A DNA stretch of 7,690 nucleotides from Candidatus Bathyarchaeota archaeon (GTDB lineage Archaea > Thermoproteota > Bathyarchaeia > TCS64): positions 1 to 7,690 of the forward strand of contig JAOZIG010000510.1 in assembly GCA_026014515.1 (NCBI GenBank), written 5' to 3'. Both the position numbers and the translations under genes were made by a program. Under the pieces are notes generated by a model. The model made no database searches, had not been told where the DNA came from, and saw only the letters and a list, made by a program, of their open reading frames with translations. Shown in pieces: positions 1 through 5,897 of this stretch; the stretch's first letter is position 1; each line of letters begins with the position of its first letter.

Positions 1-104
1 TGTGTTATGGTGGTCAGATTCCTTGGATGAACAACGATGAGTGGAAATACGAGTGTCCTGATAGGTGGAATCAGGTCACTTTCAAGGTCACGTTGAAGAA
101 ATAA
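1..104 (+). CDS. 3' end of a small protein resembling the TIGR04076 family (partial)
   Basis: The frame beginning at base 3 stays open for 33 codons and stops at TAA 102-104; its start lies outside the window. The visible tail has a GGQIPW segment, then a CPD(R)W segment, then a short beta-strand-like end (TFKVTLKK). This order of a Gly-Gly-x-x-Pro-Trp turn, a Cys-Pro-Asp turn and a V-x-F-K-V strand at the extreme C-terminus is what I recall from the roughly 90-residue TIGR04076 proteins, whose function is unknown. The match rests on only 33 residues recalled from memory. The other two plus frames close at bases 28-30 and 38-40, and a T-run follows directly after the stop, which supports this being a real gene end. 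Confidence 0.55.
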   Translation, partial: CYGGQIPWMNNDEWKYECPDRWNQVTFKVTLKK

Positions 105-122
105 TTTTTTGATAATATTTTT
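105..122 (+). terminator. T-rich archaeal-type terminator
   Basis: A T6 run (105-110) begins immediately after the TAA of the partial upstream gene, and a T5 run (118-122) follows. There is no GC-rich hairpin. Archaeal RNA polymerase terminates at such oligo-T tracts, so this probably separates the upstream gene from the MFS gene. Confidence 0.55.
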
Positions 123-152
123 ACTACATTTCTCTGTACCGCTGCAACAAGG

Positions 153-159
153 TTTATAA
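153..159 (+). promoter_or_regulatory. TATA box of the first MFS gene
   Basis: TTTATAA lies about 40 nt before the ATG at 198. An archaeal start about 25 nt downstream would fall near base 181 and leave a leader of about 17 nt, just enough to contain the ribosome-binding site at 188-194. The box sits in a small hyphenated palindrome (AGGTT-TAT-AACCT, 150-162). Confidence 0.55.
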
Positions 160-187
160 CCTCTCTCCCATTCCCAGCCATAAATAC

Positions 188-194
188 AGGTGAT
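188..194 (+). promoter_or_regulatory. Ribosome-binding site (AGGTGAT) of the first MFS gene
   Basis: AGGTGAT is complementary to the conserved archaeal 16S 3' end and lies 3 nt before ATG 198. It fixes this ATG as the start. Most other genes here lack such a motif and look leaderless or short-leadered. Confidence 0.6.
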
Positions 195-197
195 ACT

Positions 198-1514
198 ATG
201 AGCGATGAGAAGAAGGGAATGTTCTGGTTCGTACAGGGAAACGTCAAGATACTTATGCTATGTAGGGTTCTCTGGAGCGCAAGCACCAGCATCATCTACC
301 CATTCTTCAGCTTATACATACTCGCACTCGGAGGCACAAGTACCGAGATCGGGCTCATCAACAGCCTAGGCATCCTAGCAGGGATGGTTCTTTATCCTGT
401 AGGTGGTTATATCGCGGATAGGGCTGGACGTGTCAAGCTCATCGGATACAGTACAGTACTCTATGCATTCGCACACCTGTTCTTCGTGATAGCCAATGAC
501 TGGAAAGTCATAGCCATTGGACAATTCTTCAGCCAACTGCTTCTATTCTACATGCCGGCTATGAATGCCCTAGAAGCTGACAGCCTTCCACCCGGAGTTA
601 GAGGTAAAGGCTTTGCAGTTATGATGGTTGTACCGGGCGCTGTCCGTATCATTGCACCGGTTCTAGGCGGATACATAATTGAGTGGTTCCAGAACACCAG
701 CGGTCAAAGCAGTGACCAAGCGCTTGTCTTGGCTGTACGTATCTGCTGGAGCATAGCATTTGCCACAGGTTTACTGGTGGCTTGGCTACGTCTACGATAT
801 CTAAAAGAGACCATGACAGAAGAGGAGACTACTGAGAAATTCAGTTTCGCTCAGATCCCCAAGATGGTAATGCCCGCCTATCGTAGTATTCTTGATAGCA
901 TCAAGTGGATGGATAAAGGGCTCAAAGTCATCGTGGTTATTGAGATGTTCGCTAGCTTCTTCATCGCCATGAGTGCACCATTCTATGTTGTCTACGCGAA
1001 ACAGGTGATAGGCTTGGTTGAGAGCCAATGGGGGCTAATAATGTTCATGAGCGGGCTCCTCGGTATCTTGATAGCTTTCCCCCTTGGAGCTACTGTTGAC
1101 AAGATTGGTCCCAGAAAAATGATCCTGCTAGGTATGACCTTGGCTCCAATCGTTATCTGGAGTTATCAATACGCTGGTGGCTTTGTGGGTGTTTTACTGA
1201 TTCTCTGCGGCGTCACCATATGTAACAACATTATGATGCCTGCTTTCAGCACAATCATTGCCAATATAATCCCACGAAACCGCAGAGGACGACTTTACAG
1301 TTTAATTGGAGAACGAGGCATTATGATTAGCTTCGGTAACTTCTGGGGTGGTGGTTTCCTCTTATTCCCCCCAGCGGCACTAGGAAGCTATGTTGGTGGC
1401 TGGATATACAAGCTAAACCCCAATTATCCTTGGATGATTACTAGCGGGGCTCTTGTTATTTGCTTGGTCTTGATATTCTTGTTTGTAAGAAACCCAGCCA
1501 CAGCAGAGCAATAA
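198..1514 (+). CDS. Major facilitator superfamily (MFS) transporter
   Basis: This is a 438-residue integral membrane protein, a normal length for a 12-helix MFS secondary transporter. Hydrophobic segments fall at roughly 17-40, 51-70, 80-99, 104-120, 138-160, 178-198, then after a charged central loop (200-242) at 243-267, 277-298, 307-323, 328-347, 370-393 and 410-430. The MFS motif A loop between helices 2 and 3 is clear (GGYIADRAGRVK, 69-80), and its repeat in the second half reads GATVDKIGPRK (297-307). A DSLPPGVRGKG segment (128-138) follows helix 4, as is common in the superfamily. It probably uses an ion gradient, but the substrate and direction cannot be read from sequence. It has its own TATA box, ribosome-binding site and downstream T-runs, so it is likely monocistronic. 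Its N-terminus (GNVKIL) resembles that of the minus-strand MFS protein ending at 3817 (GNIRVL), suggesting the two are related. Confidence 0.93.
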   Translation: MSDEKKGMFWFVQGNVKILMLCRVLWSASTSIIYPFFSLYILALGGTSTEIGLINSLGILAGMVLYPVGGYIADRAGRVKLIGYSTVLYAFAHLFFVIANDWKVIAIGQFFSQLLLFYMPAMNALEADSLPPGVRGKGFAVMMVVPGAVRIIAPVLGGYIIEWFQNTSGQSSDQALVLAVRICWSIAFATGLLVAWLRLRYLKETMTEEETTEKFSFAQIPKMVMPAYRSILDSIKWMDKGLKVIVVIEMFASFFIAMSAPFYVVYAKQVIGLVESQWGLIMFMSGLLGILIAFPLGATVDKIGPRKMILLGMTLAPIVIWSYQYAGGFVGVLLILCGVTICNNIMMPAFSTIIANIIPRNRRGRLYSLIGERGIMISFGNFWGGGFLLFPPAALGSYVGGWIYKLNPNYPWMITSGALVICLVLIFLFVRNPATAEQ

Positions 1515-1521
1515 CCCACCA

Positions 1522-1535
1522 TTTTTCACTATTTT
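1522..1535 (+). terminator. T-run terminator after the first MFS gene
   Basis: T5 (1522-1526) and T4 (1532-1535) lie 8-21 nt after the TAA of the MFS gene, with no hairpin. This is the usual archaeal pattern and suggests that the dehydrogenase downstream has its own promoter. Confidence 0.4.
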
Positions 1536-1551
1536 GTTTACGCGGTGTGTT

Positions 1552-1558
1552 CAAATAC
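1552..1558 (+). promoter_or_regulatory. Weak candidate TATA element for the dehydrogenase
   Basis: CAAATAC is centred about 25 nt before ATG 1580, the right place for a leaderless transcript, but it is a poor TATA match. The better AT-rich stretch TATTATAC (1561-1568) is too close to the ATG to direct initiation upstream of it. No ribosome-binding motif precedes the ATG, so a leaderless mRNA is the likeliest arrangement. Confidence 0.25.
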
Positions 1559-1579
1559 GGTATTATACACTAGATACCC

Positions 1580-2542
1580 ATGAAACCCAAGGTTTTGATT
1601 AGCCCAGATACAAACAACGTACCCGTTGACGTATCAGACACATTGAAAGAACTCGCAGAAATCGAGTACGTAAAACGACCATACGACGAGAAACTAAGTG
1701 ACGCAGTAGCCGTTCTTGTAAGCACAGAGCCTATCGATGCAGATTATCTAGATAAAGCCCCTAATCTCAAACTGGTAGCTCGATTTGGCGTAGGATACGA
1801 CTCAGTTGATGTTGAGGAATGTACCAAACGTGGGATCATTGTCACACATACCCCTGATGTACTCAGTGGAGGCGTCGCTGACCACACATGGGCGCTGATT
1901 CTCGGCTACAATAGACATATACCCTTAGCCGATGGGTTCACCAAGACACGTTGGGCTAAACGTGAAGGATATATTCCCTTTGGTCACGACACAGAGGGTA
2001 AAACATTGGGTATTCTTGGATTGGGACGGATCGGTGTAGAGGTCGTAAAGAGGGCTCAAGGGTTCCCAGTTGATACCATCTACCATGATGTCTATCGCAG
2101 AGAAGACCTTGAGAAAGAGTATGGCCTCAAGTATGTCTCATTTGATGAGCTTCTAAAAAGAAGCGACATACTCAGCATCCACGTAGCCCTGACAGATTCA
2201 ACCAAGGGAATAATCAATGAAGCCGCCTTCAACAAGATGAAACCAACGGCGCTCATCGTCAATACTAGCCGTGGACCAGTAATAAACGAAAAAGACCTCA
2301 TCAAGGCACTTGAGGAGAAAAAGATCGCCGGAGCCGCGCTTGATGTCTTCGATAAAGAGCCCACACCTCTTGACAACCCGTTACTCAAGTTTGATAACGT
2401 GGTCTTATCGCCTCACTGTGCATCTGCAACATGGGAGACTCGTAGAAAGATGGCTGTAAGGTCTGTTGGAAACGTTAAGGCTTTGCTTGAGGGGAAGCGT
2501 CCGCCTCATGTGGTTCCCGAGCAGCGTGAGGTAAGCTTCTAG
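1580..2542 (+). CDS. D-isomer-specific 2-hydroxyacid dehydrogenase (glyoxylate/hydroxypyruvate reductase or SerA-like)
   Basis: This 320-residue cytosolic NAD(P)-dependent oxidoreductase should interconvert a 2-keto acid and a D-2-hydroxy acid. It has the split catalytic domain (about 1-100 and 285-320) around a Rossmann domain. Visible hallmarks are the substrate loop ARFGVGYDSVD (68-78), the dinucleotide motif GLGRIG (147-152), Asp170 at the end of the second Rossmann strand (favouring NAD over NADP), and the catalytic triad Arg231 (NTSRGP), Glu260 (FDKEP) and His279 (SPHC). His279 is followed by Cys where Ile is more usual. The length matches glyoxylate, hydroxypyruvate or lactate-type enzymes. 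It lacks the ACT or other C-terminal regulatory domains of long phosphoglycerate dehydrogenases, although short archaeal SerA forms exist, so the substrate stays open. It stands between two apparently independent transcription units, and the neighbours do not specify a pathway. Confidence 0.93.
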   Translation: MKPKVLISPDTNNVPVDVSDTLKELAEIEYVKRPYDEKLSDAVAVLVSTEPIDADYLDKAPNLKLVARFGVGYDSVDVEECTKRGIIVTHTPDVLSGGVADHTWALILGYNRHIPLADGFTKTRWAKREGYIPFGHDTEGKTLGILGLGRIGVEVVKRAQGFPVDTIYHDVYRREDLEKEYGLKYVSFDELLKRSDILSIHVALTDSTKGIINEAAFNKMKPTALIVNTSRGPVINEKDLIKALEEKKIAGAALDVFDKEPTPLDNPLLKFDNVVLSPHCASATWETRRKMAVRSVGNVKALLEGKRPPHVVPEQREVSF

Positions 2543-2552
2543 GGTCCATTTC

Positions 2553-2558
2553 TTTAAA
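2553..2558 (+). promoter_or_regulatory. TATA box of the lipid kinase / P-loop kinase operon
   Basis: TTTAAA is centred about 28 nt before ATG 2584, so transcription would begin at or within a few bases of the ATG. No ribosome-binding motif with usable spacing is present, which fits a leaderless message. The box lies in the 41-nt gap after the dehydrogenase, indicating a separate promoter for the kinase pair. Confidence 0.5.
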
Positions 2559-2583
2559 TCCCTAAAATGTAGCTATTTGTGAT

Positions 2584-3276
2584 ATGACTGGTCTGCAGAC
2601 AAATCTAGGCGTTATGGCTGTCTGCTATCTGTACATTGTATTGGTTATTATCGTGGCGAGTTACCTAAAAAAAGGTGTACTGAGTCCTAAATCCAGTAGG
2701 AAATTCCTCCATTCAATGATAGGCAACCTACCGTTGATCATGCCCTACTTCACCAACAGCATATTTCCATTCCTTGTAGCCAGTCCATTCATCCTTGTAA
2801 CATTTCTCGTCACCCCATACAGTCCATTCAAGTGGCTCGCTGAGAAACTAAGTGGATTAACAGACATCACCGAGGAAGGTCACCACACTGGTCTCGTATT
2901 GTACGCTATCAGCTACAGCGCTCTAGCGTATCTCTATGGTACAACCCCCTATGTTGTAGCTGCAGGTATCTTTCCAATGGCTTATGGGGATAGCACCGCT
3001 GCTTTGATTGGTATGCGTTATGGAAAACACAAACTAGGTAAGAAAAGCTTGGAGGGTTCCATGGGCATGTTCCTAGGGAGCTTCATCAGCCTAATGCTCG
3101 GTATGTTCTACTTCTCATCAATATACGGTTTCACCGCATCAGCCCAACTAGTACCCGTATTCCTCGTCTCCATCGTGGTAACCATAATCGAGTTCATCAG
3201 CCCAAGAGGACTTGACAACATCGCGGTTCCACTACTTGGAGCTTTAACCTTCCTCTATACTGGAGGTGGCGTCTGA
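2584..3276 (+). CDS. CTP-dependent lipid/polyprenol kinase, DGK1/SEC59/VTE5 family (often annotated phosphatidate cytidylyltransferase-like)
   Basis: This is a 230-residue polytopic membrane protein with about seven or eight hydrophobic segments. Family signatures appear in order: an N-terminal SRKFLH (38-43); GDSTAALIGMRYGKHK (135-150) followed by KKSLEGS (153-159), the core of the SEC59/DGK1/VTE5 group; and a C-terminal EFISPRGLDNIAVPL (203-217). Characterised relatives use CTP to phosphorylate diacylglycerol (Dgk1), dolichol (Sec59) or phytol (VTE5). True CDP-diglyceride synthetases share only a distant resemblance, so the common cytidylyltransferase label is probably misleading. In an archaeon a likely substrate is an isoprenoid alcohol such as dolichol or geranylgeraniol, or an ether-lipid alcohol. 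That is inference. Its TGA (3274-3276) overlaps the proposed start of the next kinase, and the ribosome-binding site for that gene lies inside its last codons, so the two proteins should be made together. Confidence 0.88.
   Translation: MTGLQTNLGVMAVCYLYIVLVIIVASYLKKGVLSPKSSRKFLHSMIGNLPLIMPYFTNSIFPFLVASPFILVTFLVTPYSPFKWLAEKLSGLTDITEEGHHTGLVLYAISYSALAYLYGTTPYVVAAGIFPMAYGDSTAALIGMRYGKHKLGKKSLEGSMGMFLGSFISLMLGMFYFSSIYGFTASAQLVPVFLVSIVVTIIEFISPRGLDNIAVPLLGALTFLYTGGGV
3262..3268 (+). promoter_or_regulatory. Strong ribosome-binding site (GGAGGTG) that decides the P-loop kinase start
   Basis: GGAGGTG sits within the last codons of the lipid kinase. It ends 4 nt before CTG 3273 and 16 nt before GTG 3285. 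Spacing therefore favours initiation at or next to CTG 3273 and argues against the first conventional start codon at 3285. Confidence 0.65.
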
Positions 3277-3839
3277 TCTTCATCGTGTTTGACGGCTTGG
3301 ATGGCTCAGGAAAGAGCACACAAGCAGAGTACTTAATTCGACACCTTGACGAGATAGGCAAAAGCTATGTTATGCGGGCTCATCCAGCGGAGGATAATTA
3401 TTTTGGACGAAACAGCCGAGAACATCTTCTCAAGAAGGGCAAGATTGCACATATTTTCGCCAGTATCTTCTATCTGCTTGACGTCGTTCGTTCCATAGTC
3501 TTGTATCATGGAAAATCTGTTGACTACGTTGTTTTCGTAAGATACTTGATGGGTACAGCTTACCTGCCTGAGTCCATATACATGACTGGTTACAGGGTTT
3601 TCCACTGGCTTGTACCAAAAAGCCCCTATATGTTCTTCATTGATACCAGTCCCGCTGAGGCTCATCAAAGAATCGAGTCTAATCGTCAAGAGAAAGAGAT
3701 GTTTGAAAGCCTTGAGAAACTAGAAAAAGTACACAAGAAGGTTTCAAGAATAGCCTCTCGCTCAGAATGGATCATTATAGACGGTGATCAACCCGAAGAG
3801 CAGATTTTTGAAGAGGTTAAACAGAGTCTGGCTCTTTAA
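3273..3839 (+). CDS. Thymidylate-kinase-like P-loop kinase with altered DR motif
   Basis: This soluble kinase of the NMP-kinase fold has 188 residues if it starts at CTG 3273, or 184 from GTG 3285; numbering here is from GTG. Walker A is GLDGSGKST (4-12, Lys10), preceded by the Phe-Asp-Gly typical of dTMP kinases. Arg31 and Pro34 resemble the TREP region, and a TMK-like LID follows (Arg129, Arg134, then EMFESLEKLEKV at 138-149). The C-terminal EWIIIDGDQPEEQI (161-174) is also family-like. The usual Asp-Arg-Tyr motif reads Val85-Arg86-Tyr87, so the Asp is missing. Starting at GTG would remove most of the first beta strand; the upstream in-frame codons restore IFIV before Phe-Asp-Gly. Coupling to a membrane lipid kinase and the motif change make a substrate other than dTMP plausible, but nucleotide kinase activity is not excluded. 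Confidence 0.8.
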   Translation: MIFIVFDGLDGSGKSTQAEYLIRHLDEIGKSYVMRAHPAEDNYFGRNSREHLLKKGKIAHIFASIFYLLDVVRSIVLYHGKSVDYVVFVRYLMGTAYLPESIYMTGYRVFHWLVPKSPYMFFIDTSPAEAHQRIESNRQEKEMFESLEKLEKVHKKVSRIASRSEWIIIDGDQPEEQIFEEVKQSLAL

Positions 3840-5010
3840 GACCCATCACAAGGAACGTAATCCCAAGACATACTGCTATCTGGACATACATTGGCGCATA
3901 GAATCCCACGTTCTCGTAGAGAAGTCCCGCTACCCATGGCGCTGGTAGGCTTGCTAGTTTTCCATATGCATCCATCTTGCCGAATACCGTGCTTCTTTTG
4001 CTTGAGTCTACTGTCTCGGTGATGTAACTTGTGTATGATGGCATCCAGAAACCGATGTCCAGCGCTGAGACACCGTAGAAGAAGATGAAATGCTCTATCC
4101 GTGTTGAGAACAGAAACCCAATTGGTGTAACAAGCGCCATAGCCATACTCATCAATAATCCCTTCTTTCGCCCAATACGGTCCACAAGCTTACCAAGCGG
4201 TACAGAGTCAACAGCCCAGACAAGATTGAAAGCTGTGCTCATCAACCCAAGTTGTACAGTTGTGAATCCAAAAGTCTCTGTGAGTGCTCCATATAGTAGG
4301 CTGTATGCTACACTGTAGCTGAATCCCATGGCGATTAACGCAATGTATAGTCTGAGTAGCTCTTTTTCTGGTCCCAATGAGTGCCTCAGTGTTTCCAGCA
4401 AGGATTTTTTCTCCTTGTTTTCCGTAGGTTCAAAGGTCTCTCTGAGGTATTTTGTGCATACTAGTACTCCGATGGTGTCTCCTATTACCATCAAGTAGAA
4501 TATCGGCGTGTACCCCATTCTGAGGGCTATCCAGCCACCGAGGGTTGCTACAAGTGTACTGATTGCTTGTGCTATCATTATTATGGTGCTTAAGGCGGTG
4601 GCTCTCTGGGTGATGTCTACAGATTCTGTGATTATAGCGTTTCTCGCTGGGTTTCCCATGTTGAACATGGCTGTGAAGCCCATGAACAAGGCGAACCCGA
4701 TGAATGCCCAGAAGCTATCAGAGACCAAGAGGAACCCGATTGCGATCACTCTACTCGCTAAACAGGCGATGATGACTGGTTTTCTTCCATAATTGTCACT
4801 GATGTAGCCCCAGACGAATAATCCGAGACCGGTACTGACACTAATGAGGCTCTGAACCAAACCAAGCTGACCAAGGGTGATTCCCGTGCTCAGTAGATAT
4901 GGTTGCCAGATGACGTAGAACATGCCGAGTCCTATCTGACCTAGCAGTGTCTGGACTGCTAGGACACGTATGTTACCCTCTAGGGCAAGGAATCGGCTGA
5001 TTTTCTCCAT
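3817..5010 (-). CDS. MFS transporter
   Basis: This is a 397-residue, 12-helix secondary transporter counted from ATG 5010-5008. The frame extends four codons to a TTG at 5022, but neither start has a ribosome-binding motif and a leaderless TTG is less likely. Motif A reads GYISDNYGRKP (68-78), and the second-half copy is GKLVDRIGRKKG (273-284). A charged central loop runs from about 190 to 220. Helix-breaking NMGNPARNAI (117-126) and SYTSYITETVDSSKRS (325-340) are the usual cytoplasmic elements after helices 4 and 10. The substrate cannot be read. The N-terminal EGNIRVL echoes the plus-strand MFS gene at 198, and both have a LRET or LKET stretch leaving helix 6, so they look like members of one subfamily. 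Its last eight codons, including the stop, overlap the convergent kinase gene by 23 nt. Confidence 0.92.
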   Translation of the reverse strand: MEKISRFLALEGNIRVLAVQTLLGQIGLGMFYVIWQPYLLSTGITLGQLGLVQSLISVSTGLGLFVWGYISDNYGRKPVIIACLASRVIAIGFLLVSDSFWAFIGFALFMGFTAMFNMGNPARNAIITESVDITQRATALSTIIMIAQAISTLVATLGGWIALRMGYTPIFYLMVIGDTIGVLVCTKYLRETFEPTENKEKKSLLETLRHSLGPEKELLRLYIALIAMGFSYSVAYSLLYGALTETFGFTTVQLGLMSTAFNLVWAVDSVPLGKLVDRIGRKKGLLMSMAMALVTPIGFLFSTRIEHFIFFYGVSALDIGFWMPSYTSYITETVDSSKRSTVFGKMDAYGKLASLPAPWVAGLLYENVGFYAPMYVQIAVCLGITFLVMGLKEPDSV

Positions 5011-5043
5011 GGCAGAAACCAAGGAGGCTAAATGTTGAACAAA

Positions 5044-5051
5044 GATAAAAG
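5044..5051 (-). promoter_or_regulatory. Candidate TATA box / T-rich site before the third MFS gene
   Basis: Read on the minus strand this is CTTTTATC. Transcription about 25 nt further would start near 5022 and give ATG 5010 a leader of about 12 nt. The same pyrimidine-rich stretch lies 10-18 nt after the reductase stop and could instead act as its terminator. One role does not exclude the other, but neither is proven. Confidence 0.35.
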
Positions 5052-5061
5052 AGAAGCGAAT

Positions 5062-5874
5062 TTACAGATGCTTCCGGAATAACTCGATGTTGTGTTTGAC
5101 CTGTGGTACATCGTACATGCCGATGTTCCAAGCATCAACGAAATCCTTCCACTGGAGACACCACTCGATCGCCTCATCACCACGATCCCTAAGTCGTCCG
5201 GCGTTCAACAGTTTGATGACGTAGACGCCTCTTCCATCCTCTTTCAGTGTTCTGATAGCGTCCAGTCGCTCGTTGAGTGTTCCATCGTCCATGACTGCAC
5301 CCATCATGTTCAAAGTAGTACAAACCACATCGATCTCAGGGTAATCTAAGACCTGTTTGAGTACCTTGGTGCTGTGGGTGCTCATCGCGGTTGCCCTGAT
5401 GGTTCCTGATTCTTTTGCTTCAAGCCAAGCCTTCAATGTGCCTTTGCGTTCCTCAAGTGTCCCACTATGGTATGGGTTTCCCACTGAGTCCTTTCGATCA
5501 ATGGGTTCTGCTGGAACAATATGCATGAACATGATATCAATATAGTCTGTGCCGAGGCTTTTCTGGCTGTACTCCAAGGCTTTCCAGCCATCTTCCTCAC
5601 TCAAAGCATTGGACTTGTCAGCGATAACAACATCTTTACGGTCTACTAGCTTCAAAGCCTCAGCTACATGAGGATGTGTACCATAATCATCACTTGTATC
5701 CCATGTATTAACCCCAAGCTCAAGTGCTCCTCTGAGTATCTCCCCGCCTTCCTCTGGTGTCTTGTCTCCCTGTGTGCGTTTTCCGTCTGGTCCTTTCTTG
5801 AAGTTGAAGGGTTCAGTGCCGTAGATGAGTCTTGATACCTCTATATCTGTACTTCCTAGCTTGATCCTCTGCAT
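5062..5874 (-). CDS. Aldo/keto reductase family protein
   Basis: This is a 270-residue cytosolic oxidoreductase of the (beta/alpha)8-barrel AKR superfamily, which normally reduces aldehydes or ketones with NADPH. It opens with the AKR beta-hairpin (RIKLGSTDIEVSRLIYGT, 3-20). The catalytic tetrad is intact: Asp59 and Tyr64 (WDTSDDYG), Lys87 (ADKS) and His118 (MHIV). GTIRATAMSTHS (157-168) is the usual segment after the fifth strand. It is somewhat shorter than the common 300-330 residues, mainly towards the C-terminus, so the cofactor-binding end may be simplified; the exact substrate cannot be inferred. An in-frame TGA at 5880-5878 rules out a longer N-terminus. The ATG is 23 nt after the MFS stop at 5898 with no promoter or clear ribosome-binding motif between, so it is probably co-transcribed with that exporter. 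Confidence 0.93.
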   Translation of the reverse strand: MQRIKLGSTDIEVSRLIYGTEPFNFKKGPDGKRTQGDKTPEEGGEILRGALELGVNTWDTSDDYGTHPHVAEALKLVDRKDVVIADKSNALSEEDGWKALEYSQKSLGTDYIDIMFMHIVPAEPIDRKDSVGNPYHSGTLEERKGTLKAWLEAKESGTIRATAMSTHSTKVLKQVLDYPEIDVVCTTLNMMGAVMDDGTLNERLDAIRTLKEDGRGVYVIKLLNAGRLRDRGDEAIEWCLQWKDFVDAWNIGMYDVPQVKHNIELFRKHL

Positions 5875-5897
5875 ACATCAAACAAACGCATGGTTGG

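Noticed and set aside
2092..2388. 98-codon minus-strand frame inside the dehydrogenase gene.
   Set aside because: It is Ser- and Leu-rich low-complexity antisense of the conserved Rossmann and catalytic region; a shadow of the real gene.
2584..3276. Assignment as a true phosphatidate cytidylyltransferase (CdsA) or CDP-archaeol synthase.
   Set aside because: The SRKFLH, GDSTAA...KKSLEGS and RGLDNIAVPL signatures and the 230-residue length fit the CTP-dependent lipid kinase family better.
3333..3689. 118-codon minus-strand reading frame inside the P-loop kinase gene.
   Set aside because: It lies wholly opposite a gene with clear kinase motifs, shows no recognisable domain and has no promoter or ribosome-binding site.
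3781..3792. A copy of GGTGATCAAC identical to the left operator arm at 7168-7177.
   Set aside because: It lies inside the kinase coding sequence, where it encodes the conserved Gly-Asp-Gln-Pro segment, and it has no partner arm; treated as coincidence.
4508..4792. 94-codon plus-strand frame with hydrophobic content opposite the third MFS gene.
   Set aside because: Antisense of transmembrane helices often reads as hydrophobic; the minus-strand protein has intact MFS motifs and the plus frame has no independent signal.
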